Positions 36,770 through 45,423 of a stretch of DNA of 64,000 nucleotides are shown here, piece after piece. The position numbers and the translations under genes are program-made. The notes under the pieces were generated by a model. It saw nothing but the letters and a program-made list of their open reading frames with translations. It was not told the DNA's origin and searched no databases. Location: NCBI GenBank assembly GCA_900545215.1, contig UQXW01000002.1, forward strand, positions 62,001-126,000, read 5' to 3'. Position 1 is the first letter of the stretch; the number at the start of each line of letters is the position of its first letter. The DNA comes from an uncultured Bacteroidota bacterium. GTDB taxonomy: Bacteria; Bacteroidota; Bacteroidia; Bacteroidales; P3.

Positions 36770-37353
36770 TGATTTTACACCTTATAAGCAAAAAAGAACC
36801 CCAAACGGAAGAGGCGGAAATCCTTTCTCTGATAAAGCATAAAGCCACCAGAGAAAGGGGATATGCCAAACTTATTGCCAAATACTCGGAAAAAGTTTAT
36901 TGGCAGATAAGGCGTATGGTCTATGAGCATGAAGACGCCGACGATTTGACGCAAGAGGTATTCATAAAGGTGTTTGAAAACATAGAATCCTTCAACAGCT
37001 CCTCCAAACTCTCGACATGGATTTACAGAATAGCATATAATCACACCATAAACTTCATCAAGTCCAAAAGTCGCCGCATGTCGAAAAACAATACGGGATT
37101 TGAAGAAAGCATATTGGACAACCTGCCCTCCGACATCATGTTCGAGACGGAGAAATTCAATCTTACGCTGCAAAAAGCCATACTTTCGCTTCCGCCGAAG
37201 CAAAGAGCGGTGTTTCAGATGAGGTATTACGACGAACTTCCCTTCGCTCAAATATCCCAGATAACAAAAACGAGCCAAGGGGCTTTGAAAGCATCATATC
37301 ACATTGCCGTCCAAAAGATTGAGGACTACATAAAGGAACACGATATCCTGTAA
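36769..37353 (+). CDS. ECF-type RNA polymerase sigma factor
   Basis: 194 residues from the ATG overlapping the anmK stop (TAATG). Region 2 (about 30-95: VYWQIRRMVYEHEDADDLTQEVFIKVFENIESF and STWIYRIAYNHTINFIKS) and region 4 (about 135-190: LPPKQRAVFQMRYYDELPFAQISQITKTSQGALKASYHIAVQKI) with no region 3, as in ECF factors. The two genes that follow encode a membrane protein and a CpxP-like periplasmic protein, the usual regulator-sensor context. Confidence 0.95.
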   Translation: MILHLISKKEPQTEEAEILSLIKHKATRERGYAKLIAKYSEKVYWQIRRMVYEHEDADDLTQEVFIKVFENIESFNSSSKLSTWIYRIAYNHTINFIKSKSRRMSKNNTGFEESILDNLPSDIMFETEKFNLTLQKAILSLPPKQRAVFQMRYYDELPFAQISQITKTSQGALKASYHIAVQKIEDYIKEHDIL

Positions 37354-37428
37354 CCCCCCTCTTAAATATTGCAAACGGATTAAACTTGACAACAATACGT
37401 TGTCTAAACTCGCAAAACGCAAAACAAA

Positions 37429-37848
37429 ATGGAACAAAAAGAAAACCCGTTCAAAGTACCGGAGAACTATTTCGCCTCGCTGAACGAAAAACTCAATGCA
37501 AAAGCAGCCGAAACCCATGTTTCGAGTCCCCGCTTGTTCAAATACGTTGCCAGCCTCACCGCCGTGGTCGTATTGACGTTGAGTGCATGGTTGGTGTTCT
37601 TCCAAAACACCGACTTGGATTTGAGACAGAACAAAGCATTCGCCTTTTTGTTCAACGGATTTACCGAAAAAGATACAAAAACAGAGAAAGCCGATGTGCA
37701 GAAAGCTGCATGGCAGGCTCAAAAAAACGAATTGAAGAAAGAAGCAGAGCAAATAGTCTTCACGGAGGACGAATTGCTATACATGGAATACTTCGTCGAA
37801 CAAGACGAAAACGAGTTGTGGTTATCGAATACGGAGGTCGAGAAATGA
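37429..37848 (+). CDS. Single-pass membrane protein, probable anti-sigma factor
   Basis: 139 residues: cytosolic N-terminus of about 35 with NPFKVPENYFASLNEKL, a pattern common at the start of Bacteroidota anti-sigma-like proteins, a membrane helix (YVASLTAVVVLTLSAWLVFF, about 43-62), then an acidic periplasmic tail. It sits between the ECF sigma gene and the CpxP-like gene and its stop overlaps the latter's start (ATGA). Anti-sigma function is inferred from position and topology; there is no zinc-finger (ZAS) motif. Confidence 0.75.
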   Translation: MEQKENPFKVPENYFASLNEKLNAKAAETHVSSPRLFKYVASLTAVVVLTLSAWLVFFQNTDLDLRQNKAFAFLFNGFTEKDTKTEKADVQKAAWQAQKNELKKEAEQIVFTEDELLYMEYFVEQDENELWLSNTEVEK

Positions 37849-38336
37849 GAAAAGGAATTGTATTATGCCTTACGGCGGTTTTGATAAGCGTTGCCTCCAT
37901 CGCACAGGACGCACACAAGAAAATAGACCGTGAAACGCTGAAAGAGAAAATTCTGAAAAAGAAGAAAGCGGTTTATGTCGAGCGTTTGGCACTGACCAAG
38001 GAGGAAACGGACAAGTTTTGGGACATATACGAGGATTACTATGAGGCATTGTTCAAGCTCCGAACGGACGAACACAAGTTCAAATGCAAATTCAAGAACA
38101 AAAACCTGCTGAACCTCGATGCCAAAACGGCTGAGGAGTACATCAAAATCAGTTTGGAAACGGATAAAAAGATAAACGAAATCAGAGAAGAGTACGTCGA
38201 AAAATTCATGAAGGTGCTTCCTCCGCAAAAAGTGGCAAAGCTGATTGACGAAGAAGCCAGAATACTTCGGGAATTGGCTGACGGAGGACACCAAAAGAAC
38301 GGAAAACACGGTTGCGGGAAACCATCTGAAAAATAA
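37845..38336 (+). CDS. CpxP/Spy-like periplasmic protein
   Basis: 163 residues with signal peptide MRKGIVLCLTAVLISVASIAQ. The mature part is almost all helical, charged, with LTKEETDKFWDIYEDYYEALFKLR and EEYVEKFMKVLPPQKVAKLIDEE, the spacing of LTxxQ/Spy-type proteins, ending in a His/Cys-containing tail (HQKNGKHGCGK). In other bacteria such proteins sense or chaperone misfolded or metal-stressed envelope proteins. Third gene of the sigma set; a terminator follows. Confidence 0.8.
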   Translation: MRKGIVLCLTAVLISVASIAQDAHKKIDRETLKEKILKKKKAVYVERLALTKEETDKFWDIYEDYYEALFKLRTDEHKFKCKFKNKNLLNLDAKTAEEYIKISLETDKKINEIREEYVEKFMKVLPPQKVAKLIDEEARILRELADGGHQKNGKHGCGKPSEK

Positions 38337-38350
38337 AACGGTATAAGAGC

Positions 38351-38400
38351 AAAATCGAAACGGCGGAAAAATTTTCCAATACGTCGTTTCGATTTTTTCT
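38351..38400 (+). terminator. Terminator after the CpxP-like gene, repeat copy R9
   Basis: AAAATCGAAACGGCG pairs with CGTCGTTTCGATTTT (one G-U) over a 16-nt loop, followed by TTCTTTCGGC. The family sequence continues to about 38440 with GAAACGCCGTTTGG. Confidence 0.75.
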
Positions 38401-38484
38401 TTCGGCATTTCATCAAGACTGAAACGCCGTTTGGTTGCAAAGAGGAAAAGAACCGTTTTTCTCAAAACCCGAACTCCAAATCGC

Positions 38485-39270
38485 ATGAGCATTACCATCG
38501 TCATCACACTTATCGTTTCGGGGCTTGTCGTGGGCTTCATCAACACCCTTTCGGCAGGAGGCACTACCATTTCCATAGCCCTTTATCTCGCTCTCGGACT
38601 TCCGCCCTCGGAAGCCAACGCCACCAACCGCATAGGCGTCATTCTGCAAAGCACCCTGCCCGCAGCGATGTGTGCAAGGAAAGGATTGCTCAAAAACACA
38701 GGCACTCCGCATCTTGCAATCTTCACCATGCTCGGAGCCTTGGCAGGCAGCATACTCTCCTTGGTGCTTCCGCAACACATCTTCTCATACGCAATGGGAG
38801 CAAGCCTTATGATGATGCTCTTCTTCATCTTTTCCTCACCCAAGAGCTTCGAGAAAGACGATGAAAAGAAAATATCCGAAGGTCTCAAACCGCTGCATTA
38901 CGCCGTTTTTTTCCTGATCGGCATATACGGAGGCTTCGTTCAAGTCGGCACGGGCTTCTTCCTGATGGCGGCAGGCAGCATGCTGTTGGGCTTCAACATC
39001 ATAAAGACCAACGCAATGAAGTCCACCATCATGGCAGCCTACACCGTGGTTGCCATAATCGTCTTCATGCAAAGCGGAAACATCGACTGGCAGTACGGTC
39101 TCTTGCACTCGGTAGGCACGCTCGCCGGCTCATACATCGCAACCCGCCTCGCCTTCAAGAAAGGTGCCGGCTTCGTACGCTGGATAATCATCGCCGTGAT
39201 ACTTTTCACAAGTCTGTATCTCTTCGACATCATAGACCTGAACCGGATTTTTCAAACTTTACTCCGGTAA
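38485..39270 (+). CDS. TauE/SafE (TSUP) family permease
   Basis: 261 residues from ATG 38485 (MSITIVITLIVSGLVVGFINTLSAGGTTI); the frame extends upstream into the repeat, which is not coding. About eight membrane helices with the duplicated family motif: GGTTISIALYLALGLPPSEANATNRIGV and GGFVQVGTGFFLMAAGSMLLGFNIIKTNAMKS. Inner-membrane anion transport (sulfite, sulfonates or other organic anions); the substrate is not predictable. Single gene, followed by the promoter of the next. Confidence 0.92.
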   Translation: MSITIVITLIVSGLVVGFINTLSAGGTTISIALYLALGLPPSEANATNRIGVILQSTLPAAMCARKGLLKNTGTPHLAIFTMLGALAGSILSLVLPQHIFSYAMGASLMMMLFFIFSSPKSFEKDDEKKISEGLKPLHYAVFFLIGIYGGFVQVGTGFFLMAAGSMLLGFNIIKTNAMKSTIMAAYTVVAIIVFMQSGNIDWQYGLLHSVGTLAGSYIATRLAFKKGAGFVRWIIIAVILFTSLYLFDIIDLNRIFQTLLR

Positions 39271-39272
39271 AG

Positions 39273-39303
39273 TTTTGCAATTCAATATAAATTCATATCT
39301 TTG
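39273..39303 (+). promoter_or_regulatory. Promoter of lipoprotein gene
   Basis: TTTTG (39273-39277) and TATCTTTG (39296-39303) at 18-bp spacing, 26 bp before the ATG: a good Bacteroidota -33/-7 pair. Confidence 0.75.
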
Positions 39304-39329
39304 CAATCCAAGATAAAAACATAAGGGAT

Positions 39330-39782
39330 ATGAAGAGAATGATTTTAAGCCTTTGTGCCGTCGCCATGATGGCAGGCTGTGCCACAACCCAAAAAGAGAA
39401 ATACCAATCCATAAGAGAGAATGAAGTGCCGGAGAAGTACTCACGCGATTTTCACAAACGCCGTGCCGATGTGGAGCAAGTGAACTGGCAAATGGCAGAC
39501 TCCAACTGCTACATCGCCTCATTCAAAAGCAACGACAACACGGTCAGAATGAAATTCCGCAACACCTCCGTCGAAACGAGTTGGCTCATACCTTCGGAAT
39601 ACACACCGAGCAACATCACCGACTACATCAAAGCCAACTACGAAGGATACAAGACAGCAGAAGTCAACATAGTGGAAATACGCAACCAAAAGACCTATCG
39701 TGTTTCCATTTACAAGAAAAAAGACTTCAAGCTCTTGGAATTCGACCTTCAAGGCACTTTCGTCCAAGAAGTGGAAGACTAA
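39330..39782 (+). CDS. Lipoprotein with PepSY-like fold
   Basis: 150 residues, lipobox MMAGCATT (Cys at about 16). The mature part holds one or two PepSY-like beta units (NWQMADSNCYIASFKSNDNTVRMKF, ETSWLIPSEYTPSNITDYIKANYEGYKTAEVNIVEIRNQKTYRVSIYKK), like the putative beta-lactamase-inhibitor-like proteins common in Bacteroidota. Function unknown; periplasmic or outer-membrane-attached. Own promoter and terminator, so monocistronic. Confidence 0.85.
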   Translation: MKRMILSLCAVAMMAGCATTQKEKYQSIRENEVPEKYSRDFHKRRADVEQVNWQMADSNCYIASFKSNDNTVRMKFRNTSVETSWLIPSEYTPSNITDYIKANYEGYKTAEVNIVEIRNQKTYRVSIYKKKDFKLLEFDLQGTFVQEVED

Positions 39783-39790
39783 ACCGACAA

Positions 39791-39829
39791 ACGGGCAAGG
39801 CGAACCATGCGTCCGCTTTGCCCGTTTTG
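39791..39829 (+). terminator. Terminator of the lipoprotein gene
   Basis: ACGGGCAA with TTGCCCGT (39791-39798 / 39818-39825), extended imperfectly inward by GGCG/CGCT, followed by TTTTG; 9 bp after the stop. Confidence 0.75.
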
Positions 39830-40031
39830 CCATCGCATAAGTCAAAACCGATATTATGAGCAAACGATTACTCGCTGCACCACAGGTGCATACCACTCAT
39901 ACCTGCCGGAACTCCGAACCGAAAAAGGCTCTATCGGAAAGAAAGTAATAAAAGAATGAAACCATAAGAGGTTTGAGAATATATGAACAGTTCAATCAAT
40001 TCGAATAATCAATCAAAAACACAAATGAGGT

Positions 40032-41684
40032 ATGAGAAAATCACTATTCTTTGTCATTTTGATGACGTGTGCCTTTCTTTTGAAAGCACAACAACAGGAT
40101 CGATGCGGGAATTTTTCGGGAGTCAACGTAATCTTCGAGGCTGATTCCATTATCCCCAACAGTACAAAAACAGTTATCTGCAATTTCGATACGGCGTATA
40201 TCAAATCGCCCGTCTATCGAACGGTATCTCTGTACAAATATGTGAACTCCAACGGTACCAAGGTATCGAGATTCATTCTTTCGGAAGATGATGACTTCGT
40301 GTATGACCAATGTTCGGAATACCAAGTCGTAACAATGCCGACGAACATCTCCGTAAACGATTTCGTTGTTTATAGAGACACTTTGTATTTCTGCGGACAA
40401 AGGTCTGTTCTCAATAATTTGGATTTCATTACTTACGGTTTCATTGCCTCAATCCCGATTGCGGATTTGTTTGCACAAGGTGCAGATTCGGCAAACTTCA
40501 TACGGTGCGGACACGAGATTAACAAACTGTTGGTCTTTCCCGATAAGAACAACAAATCCCACACTTCCGTATTCGCAACAGGAACGAGAAAATTCACGCC
40601 CGAGCCGTATGCCCTGCCGTTGGAACACTTTGACGACCCGACCGTGTGGGTCTTTCCACCCGATGAGTATTACGACTTTGTTTTATTGCACGATTTCAGT
40701 TCCACAACAATGCATTATGTCGAGTGTCCGTCGAAAAACACCATCGAAAAAATTCAAGACATTGCCGTATCGGCAGGCTGTGTGGAATTTGTCTCTTTGA
40801 AATATCCGAGAGGCACAGCATCTGATCCCCTATTCTACACCAACGACAATTATCTGACTTCAAAAAAGATGGTATATCGCAAATTCAGTTCAGGAAATTT
40901 GCAAGAGAGGAAAACGAACTATATCGATATCAAATTGTATGACCGCAATACCGGTACATATCTTGATACCAATACAAACAGAGGTATTTTCAACGTGAAA
41001 TTCGACCTGCTGAGTGGAGACAACTTCCTCTTATCCTTCAATTATTACTCACCCGGGTACCATGCTACCATTGTCAACAGGGTTCGATTCAACATGGGAA
41101 CTCAAAATTCGAGATTTGTCAATCTTCTTTCTTCCAGAGTATATGAGGGAACCTCTGCCAGATTCATCAAAGATTACAAATACATTGTCAATTCCCAACG
41201 ATTGATGTTGCTGATGGAAGACAACAATAATCATGATGGCGTTTACGATTTGAACCTGCAAACAAACGGGAACAATTACTTCTATAACGACACTCCGACT
41301 CAAATGTACAACTGTACGGAAATAGTTCCCAAAGATGTATTCGGAAACAGCTCGGCAGCATGGTCGGATATAGGCTCGTTCAACGGCATCATCAGAATGA
41401 AGAACGACGGTTTCAGACTTGTCGGAACATATCCTTATTGGGGCAGCGACAACTTGGCTTTCTTCCAATTCGTACGCCTTAAAACATCTTCATGCCATGA
41501 CAACATCATAAGAACGATTAAAAACACTCCTTTCCCTATCAATACTTTCGAATATGAGACATCAATCAACGAACTGACGCCTCAAACCGTTTCTATCGGA
41601 GTGCATAAGTTCTTGATGCCTGCCTACACTGGAACAAAAGGAGATTACAAATGTACAAATGCATTTATCGGAGATATCCATTAA
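40032..41684 (+). CDS. Secreted protein of unknown function (550 aa)
   Basis: Signal peptide MRKSLFFVILMTCAFLLKAQ; the rest looks like repeated beta strands (for example TAYIKSPVYRTVSLYKYVNSNGTKVSRFIL, GNNYFYNDTPTQMYNCTEIVPKDVFGNSSAAW), perhaps a propeller-like or solenoid fold, with many Tyr/Asn/Asp. No recognised domain and no T9SS tail. It is the first gene of a set of three secreted proteins: 12 bp before the first of two tandem paralogues. No clear promoter in the 200 bp upstream. Confidence 0.8.
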   Translation: MRKSLFFVILMTCAFLLKAQQQDRCGNFSGVNVIFEADSIIPNSTKTVICNFDTAYIKSPVYRTVSLYKYVNSNGTKVSRFILSEDDDFVYDQCSEYQVVTMPTNISVNDFVVYRDTLYFCGQRSVLNNLDFITYGFIASIPIADLFAQGADSANFIRCGHEINKLLVFPDKNNKSHTSVFATGTRKFTPEPYALPLEHFDDPTVWVFPPDEYYDFVLLHDFSSTTMHYVECPSKNTIEKIQDIAVSAGCVEFVSLKYPRGTASDPLFYTNDNYLTSKKMVYRKFSSGNLQERKTNYIDIKLYDRNTGTYLDTNTNRGIFNVKFDLLSGDNFLLSFNYYSPGYHATIVNRVRFNMGTQNSRFVNLLSSRVYEGTSARFIKDYKYIVNSQRLMLLMEDNNNHDGVYDLNLQTNGNNYFYNDTPTQMYNCTEIVPKDVFGNSSAAWSDIGSFNGIIRMKNDGFRLVGTYPYWGSDNLAFFQFVRLKTSSCHDNIIRTIKNTPFPINTFEYETSINELTPQTVSIGVHKFLMPAYTGTKGDYKCTNAFIGDIH

Positions 41685-41696
41685 AAAATCAAAGCT

Positions 41697-42794
41697 ATGA
41701 AAACAAGATTTATTTTTGCACTATCAGTGCTTGTCGCTTCCTTTATGGGACATTCGCTATTCGCCCAATCGGGTGAGGACACCATTGTAACAACCGCATA
41801 CGACACCGTGGTGGTTTTCCATCACCCGGAGTTCTCAGACTGCGATACAATACTTATTGATTATCTCCCTACGTTGATGTCATCTTCCACTTGGAGACCC
41901 GAAGAATATTATTGCAACATGGTACGCCATACCCAATCGACATACGAAGTCTATGACAGTATTTATGGTACGTATTATACCGCATACCCATTCTCTATGG
42001 CAGGAATGTTCTTCGGAAGGAACAATTACTTAGTCGAAGCCATCGCTCAACCTTTCCATTTCGACTCTATGGTAACCATTGTCGGAGTTGCCGCACATGT
42101 AACAGGCGAAATATATTACCCTAATAAAAAGTTCCATATTGCAGATGAGAAATTCAACTATCTTACCTCGACTGCCGTATATCCTTCCTGCCTCCAAAGA
42201 GAAAACGGAAACGAACTGGATATGGGATATTACTACTTCGCCAATCCCGTAAGAGTAAGTAGTTGCTTTATTGTCGGAGAACAATATATCAACCCTCATG
42301 ATACGGTTTATCGTTGTGGTTGGGGAACGTATTTAGGTTCGCCCGAACTGATTTATAATGCGACTTACAGCATTTACGACCCTTATTATAATCATGACAG
42401 CGTCGGTTGCCAATCTTCCGAAAGCCCGTGGTTGAAGCGTTTGGGGGAATGGAAGAAGTTCGAGGACGATTCCATTTATTGCTTAATGAAAAAAACCGTC
42501 TTGGATTTCAATCCGATAATTATGCTTCACCCTGCGGCGAGTGCGTTGCTTGCCATCGATTTGGAGAAGACATGCTCCGTATTTCCCAATCCCGCAAAGG
42601 ATGAGGTGATTATTCAAAGCAACTTCAAGATAAGGAGTTTGGAACTGTGGGATATGGCAGGACGATGCATGATTCGCAAAGACGTGGCTGCTCACGAGAC
42701 AAAACTCGACATCTCTGCCTTTCCGAGCGGTTCTTACGCCCTGAAACTACATACCGAAAAAGGTATCATCGAAAAAAAAGTAATAAAGGAATAA
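41697..42794 (+). CDS. T9SS-sorted secreted protein, paralogue A
   Basis: 365 residues: signal peptide to about residue 24 (SFMGHSLFAQ), a body of about 265 residues rich in Tyr, Asp and aromatic residues (no known domain; PFHFDSMVTIVGVAAHVTG, HIADEKFNYLTSTAVYP), and a T9SS type A tail from about 290 (CSVFPNPAKDEVIIQ... MAGRCMIRKDV... GSYALKLHTEKGIIEKKVIKE). It will cross the outer membrane by T9SS. The gene is repeated at 42816 with an offset of exactly 1,119 bp. Acts probably on or outside the surface; function unknown. Confidence 0.85.
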   Translation: MKTRFIFALSVLVASFMGHSLFAQSGEDTIVTTAYDTVVVFHHPEFSDCDTILIDYLPTLMSSSTWRPEEYYCNMVRHTQSTYEVYDSIYGTYYTAYPFSMAGMFFGRNNYLVEAIAQPFHFDSMVTIVGVAAHVTGEIYYPNKKFHIADEKFNYLTSTAVYPSCLQRENGNELDMGYYYFANPVRVSSCFIVGEQYINPHDTVYRCGWGTYLGSPELIYNATYSIYDPYYNHDSVGCQSSESPWLKRLGEWKKFEDDSIYCLMKKTVLDFNPIIMLHPAASALLAIDLEKTCSVFPNPAKDEVIIQSNFKIRSLELWDMAGRCMIRKDVAAHETKLDISAFPSGSYALKLHTEKGIIEKKVIKE

Positions 42795-42815
42795 ACCAAA
42801 GAAAGGAATTCTACA

Positions 42816-43913
42816 ATGAAAAACAGATTTATTTTTGCACTGTCAGTGCTTGTCGGTTCCTTTATGGGACATTCGCTATTCGCCCAATCGGGTGAGGACA
42901 CCATTGTAACAACCGCATACGACACCGTGGTGGTTTTCCATCACCCGGAGTTCTCAGACTGCGATACAATACTTATTGATTATCTCGGTACATTACCACA
43001 ATTTTCCACTTGGAGACCTGAAGAATATTATTGCAACATGGTACGTCATACCCAATCGACTTACGAAGTCTATGACAGTATTTATGGTACGTATTATACC
43101 GCATACCCGTTCTCGATGGCAGGAAGATTTTTCGGAAAAAACAATTACTTGGTCGAAGCCATAGCTCAACCTTTCCATTTCGACTCTATGATAACCATTG
43201 TAGGCGTTGCCGCACATGTAAGAGGGCATATCTACTCTCCGAATAAAAAGTTTCATATCGCTGATGAGAAATTCAACTATCTTACCTCGACTGCCGTATA
43301 TCCTTCCCGCCTTCAAAGAGAAAACGGAACCGATAGAGATATGGGATATTACTACTTTGCCAATCCCGTAAGAGTAAATAATTGCTTTATTGTCGGAGAA
43401 CAATATATCAACCCTCATGACACGGTTTATCGTTGTGGTTGGGGAACTGACTTAGGCTCACCTAATTTGACGTATAATGCGACTTATAGTATTTATGACC
43501 CTTATTATAACCATGACAGCGTCGGTTGTCAATCTTCCGAAAGCCCTTGGCTGAAACGTTTGGGGGAATGGAAGAAGTTCGAGGACGATTCCATTTATTG
43601 CTTAATGAAAAAAACCGTCTTGGATTTCAATCCGATAATTATGCTTCACCCTGCGGCGAGTGCGTTGCTTGCCATCGATTTGGAGAAGACATGCTCCGTA
43701 TTTCCCAATCCCGCAAAGGATGAGGTGATTATTCAAAGCAACTTCAAGATAAGGAGTTTGGAACTGTGGGATATGGCAGGACGATGCATGATTCGCAAAG
43801 ACGTGGCTGCTCACGAGACAAAACTCGACATCTCTGCCTTTCCGAGCGGTTCTTACGCCCTGAAACTACATACCGAAAAAGGTATCATCGAGAAGAAAGT
43901 AATAAAGGAATAA
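42816..43913 (+). CDS. T9SS-sorted secreted protein, paralogue B
   Basis: 365 residues, the tandem twin of the preceding gene. Signal peptide and the T9SS tail are the same; about 30 residues differ, nearly all between residues 45 and 230 (for example LGTLPQFSTW against LPTLMSSSTW; VRGHIYSPNKK against VTGEIYYPNKK). The last 335 bp or so before residue 359 are identical in DNA to copy A. A terminator follows at 43983. Confidence 0.85.
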   Translation: MKNRFIFALSVLVGSFMGHSLFAQSGEDTIVTTAYDTVVVFHHPEFSDCDTILIDYLGTLPQFSTWRPEEYYCNMVRHTQSTYEVYDSIYGTYYTAYPFSMAGRFFGKNNYLVEAIAQPFHFDSMITIVGVAAHVRGHIYSPNKKFHIADEKFNYLTSTAVYPSRLQRENGTDRDMGYYYFANPVRVNNCFIVGEQYINPHDTVYRCGWGTDLGSPNLTYNATYSIYDPYYNHDSVGCQSSESPWLKRLGEWKKFEDDSIYCLMKKTVLDFNPIIMLHPAASALLAIDLEKTCSVFPNPAKDEVIIQSNFKIRSLELWDMAGRCMIRKDVAAHETKLDISAFPSGSYALKLHTEKGIIEKKVIKE

Positions 43914-43982
43914 ACCCCAAGAAAGGAATTCCACACCGATAAAGCGTCTTTTATCGGGCTGTCTTTTATTTATTTCATTCGG

Positions 43983-44020
43983 AAAGCGGGTGAGCCTTTC
44001 AGTTCACCCGCTTTATCGTT
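43983..44020. terminator. Bidirectional terminator between convergent genes
   Basis: AAAGCGGGTGA with TCACCCGCTTT (11-bp perfect stem, 43983-43993 / 44004-44014, 10-nt loop). T-rich on both sides in the relevant strand; it separates paralogue B from the leftward nitrilase gene. Confidence 0.85.
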
Positions 44021-44800
44021 TTACTTCTGCGGAATCTTGTCCCAATCCTTGGCAACGGGGAACTTGGTTCGGAAATCGTTCAAGCGGTCTTTGTCGGCAG
44101 TGGCATAACATAGTTGTTCGCCGTCCTCATCTGCCACCACAAGGAGCTTGCCTTTGAAATCCCTGACAACGGAATGACCTTGGTAATTGTTGCCTTGGTT
44201 ATCTATTCCGCAACGGTTCACTCCTACCACGTAGGCTTGGTTCTCTATCGAACGGGCTTCCAACAATACGTCCCACTGGCTTATCCTCAAATCCGTCCAA
44301 CTTGCAACGCAAAGAAGTATATCGTAATCGAACACGCCGTTACAGTATCTGTTCCTCGTCCACATCGGGAAACGTATATCGTAACAGGTAACCAATTTGA
44401 TTTTCCAACCCTTATACTCCACTATCATCTGCTTATTGCCGGGCGTTATGACCTTCGGTTCTTTGGAAAGGCAGAAGAGGTGTGCCTTATCGTAGTGCTG
44501 CACGCTGTTTTCGGTTACGAAGAAATGACGATTGTAAAATTTGCCGTTTTCCTTTATGAACAGACCGCCCGAAACCGCTATATGCTTCTCTGCGGCAAGC
44601 TCTTTCATAAAGTCCAATCCTGCGGAATCGTCCATGGTCTCGGCGTATTCCTCGTCCATGGTGAAACCTCCTGAGAACATTTCCGGCAAAACCAACAAAT
44701 CCGTATCCTTATCCAAATCCGCCAACAACTTGCGATACCTCGCAAGGTTCTCTTCGATTCGGTTATCCTTTGTATTCGCTTGAAAAATCGCTATCTTCAT
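44021..44800 (-). CDS. Carbon-nitrogen hydrolase (nitrilase family, omega-amidase-like)
   Basis: 259 residues, cytosolic. Catalytic triad visible: Glu in LPEMFSGGFTM, Lys in YDKAHLFCLSKEP, Cys in LVTCYDIRFPMWTRN. The closest pattern is the YafV/omega-amidase group, which hydrolyses 2-oxoglutaramate or 2-oxosuccinamate to the keto acid and ammonia. Monocistronic, sharing a terminator with the convergent secreted-protein gene. Confidence 0.9.
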   Translation of the reverse strand: MKIAIFQANTKDNRIEENLARYRKLLADLDKDTDLLVLPEMFSGGFTMDEEYAETMDDSAGLDFMKELAAEKHIAVSGGLFIKENGKFYNRHFFVTENSVQHYDKAHLFCLSKEPKVITPGNKQMIVEYKGWKIKLVTCYDIRFPMWTRNRYCNGVFDYDILLCVASWTDLRISQWDVLLEARSIENQAYVVGVNRCGIDNQGNNYQGHSVVRDFKGKLLVVADEDGEQLCYATADKDRLNDFRTKFPVAKDWDKIPQK

Positions 44801-44913
44801 TTTCTCTTCCTTTCAATATATGCTTTCACACAACGTTTTCACTCCTCTTTTCATTGTTCTGCCGCCTGTTTTAATGCTTTCCGATGCTTGTTTTTCCCAA
44901 AACCGACACTCTT

Positions 44914-45423
44914 TCAGCGACAGTTGCAAGGGTGATCGAGCCTTATCCTCGCCTTGGGAAAAAGAGCTTTTATGGCTCGCTGTTCCTTGCGGTTCATCTG
45001 TATGGCTCGCAAATCCAAGTACCGCAAATCCCACTGCGACAACTCTTCGGGCAGCACCCTTATGGGATTATCCCACATCACGAGGCTGTCCGGACGCAGT
45101 ACGGCAAGCCTTGGAGAAAGTTCCTCTATGTAATTGGAGGACAAGTCCAAATATCGCAAATTCGTCAGGCACGACAATTCCGACATATCCCCGCTCAAAT
45201 GGTTTCTCGACAAAATAAGCCGCTTCAAATCCTTGAACTCCAAGACCTCCTCGGGAACTTTCTTCAACCTTTTGCGAGATAAGTCCAAGCATTCCACACA
45301 CTGCCCCGATGCTTTTGCCTCCTCTATGGATTTGAAGCATCTTTGAGACCATGCCGAAATGCAAAGCATGCAGCACGACAAGAACAAAACACTACCCCTT
45401 ACAAAGTATCCTCTTTGCCTCAT
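44914..45423 (-). CDS. Secreted leucine-rich repeat protein
   Basis: 169 residues. Signal peptide (VLFLSCCMLCISAWSQ, mature start near residue 28), then about four LRR units (CLDLSRKRLKKVPEEVLEFKDL, RLILSRNHLSGDMSELSCL, NLRYLDLSSNYIEELS, DLRYLDLRAIQ). Binding scaffold, probably periplasmic or surface; ligand unknown. Start overlaps the 3' end of ribF by 32 bp, so it is the distal gene of that message. It has no T9SS tail. Confidence 0.82.
   Translation of the reverse strand: MRQRGYFVRGSVLFLSCCMLCISAWSQRCFKSIEEAKASGQCVECLDLSRKRLKKVPEEVLEFKDLKRLILSRNHLSGDMSELSCLTNLRYLDLSSNYIEELSPRLAVLRPDSLVMWDNPIRVLPEELSQWDLRYLDLRAIQMNRKEQRAIKALFPKARIRLDHPCNCR

Larger units (their letters stand above)
41697..43913 (+). 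repeat. Tandem gene duplication, 1,119-bp offset
   Basis: Two gene-length units in direct orientation. By eye the segment 42438-42772 equals 43557-43891 without mismatch, and a shorter run near the 5' end is also identical, while the centre carries dozens of differences. Confidence 0.85.
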
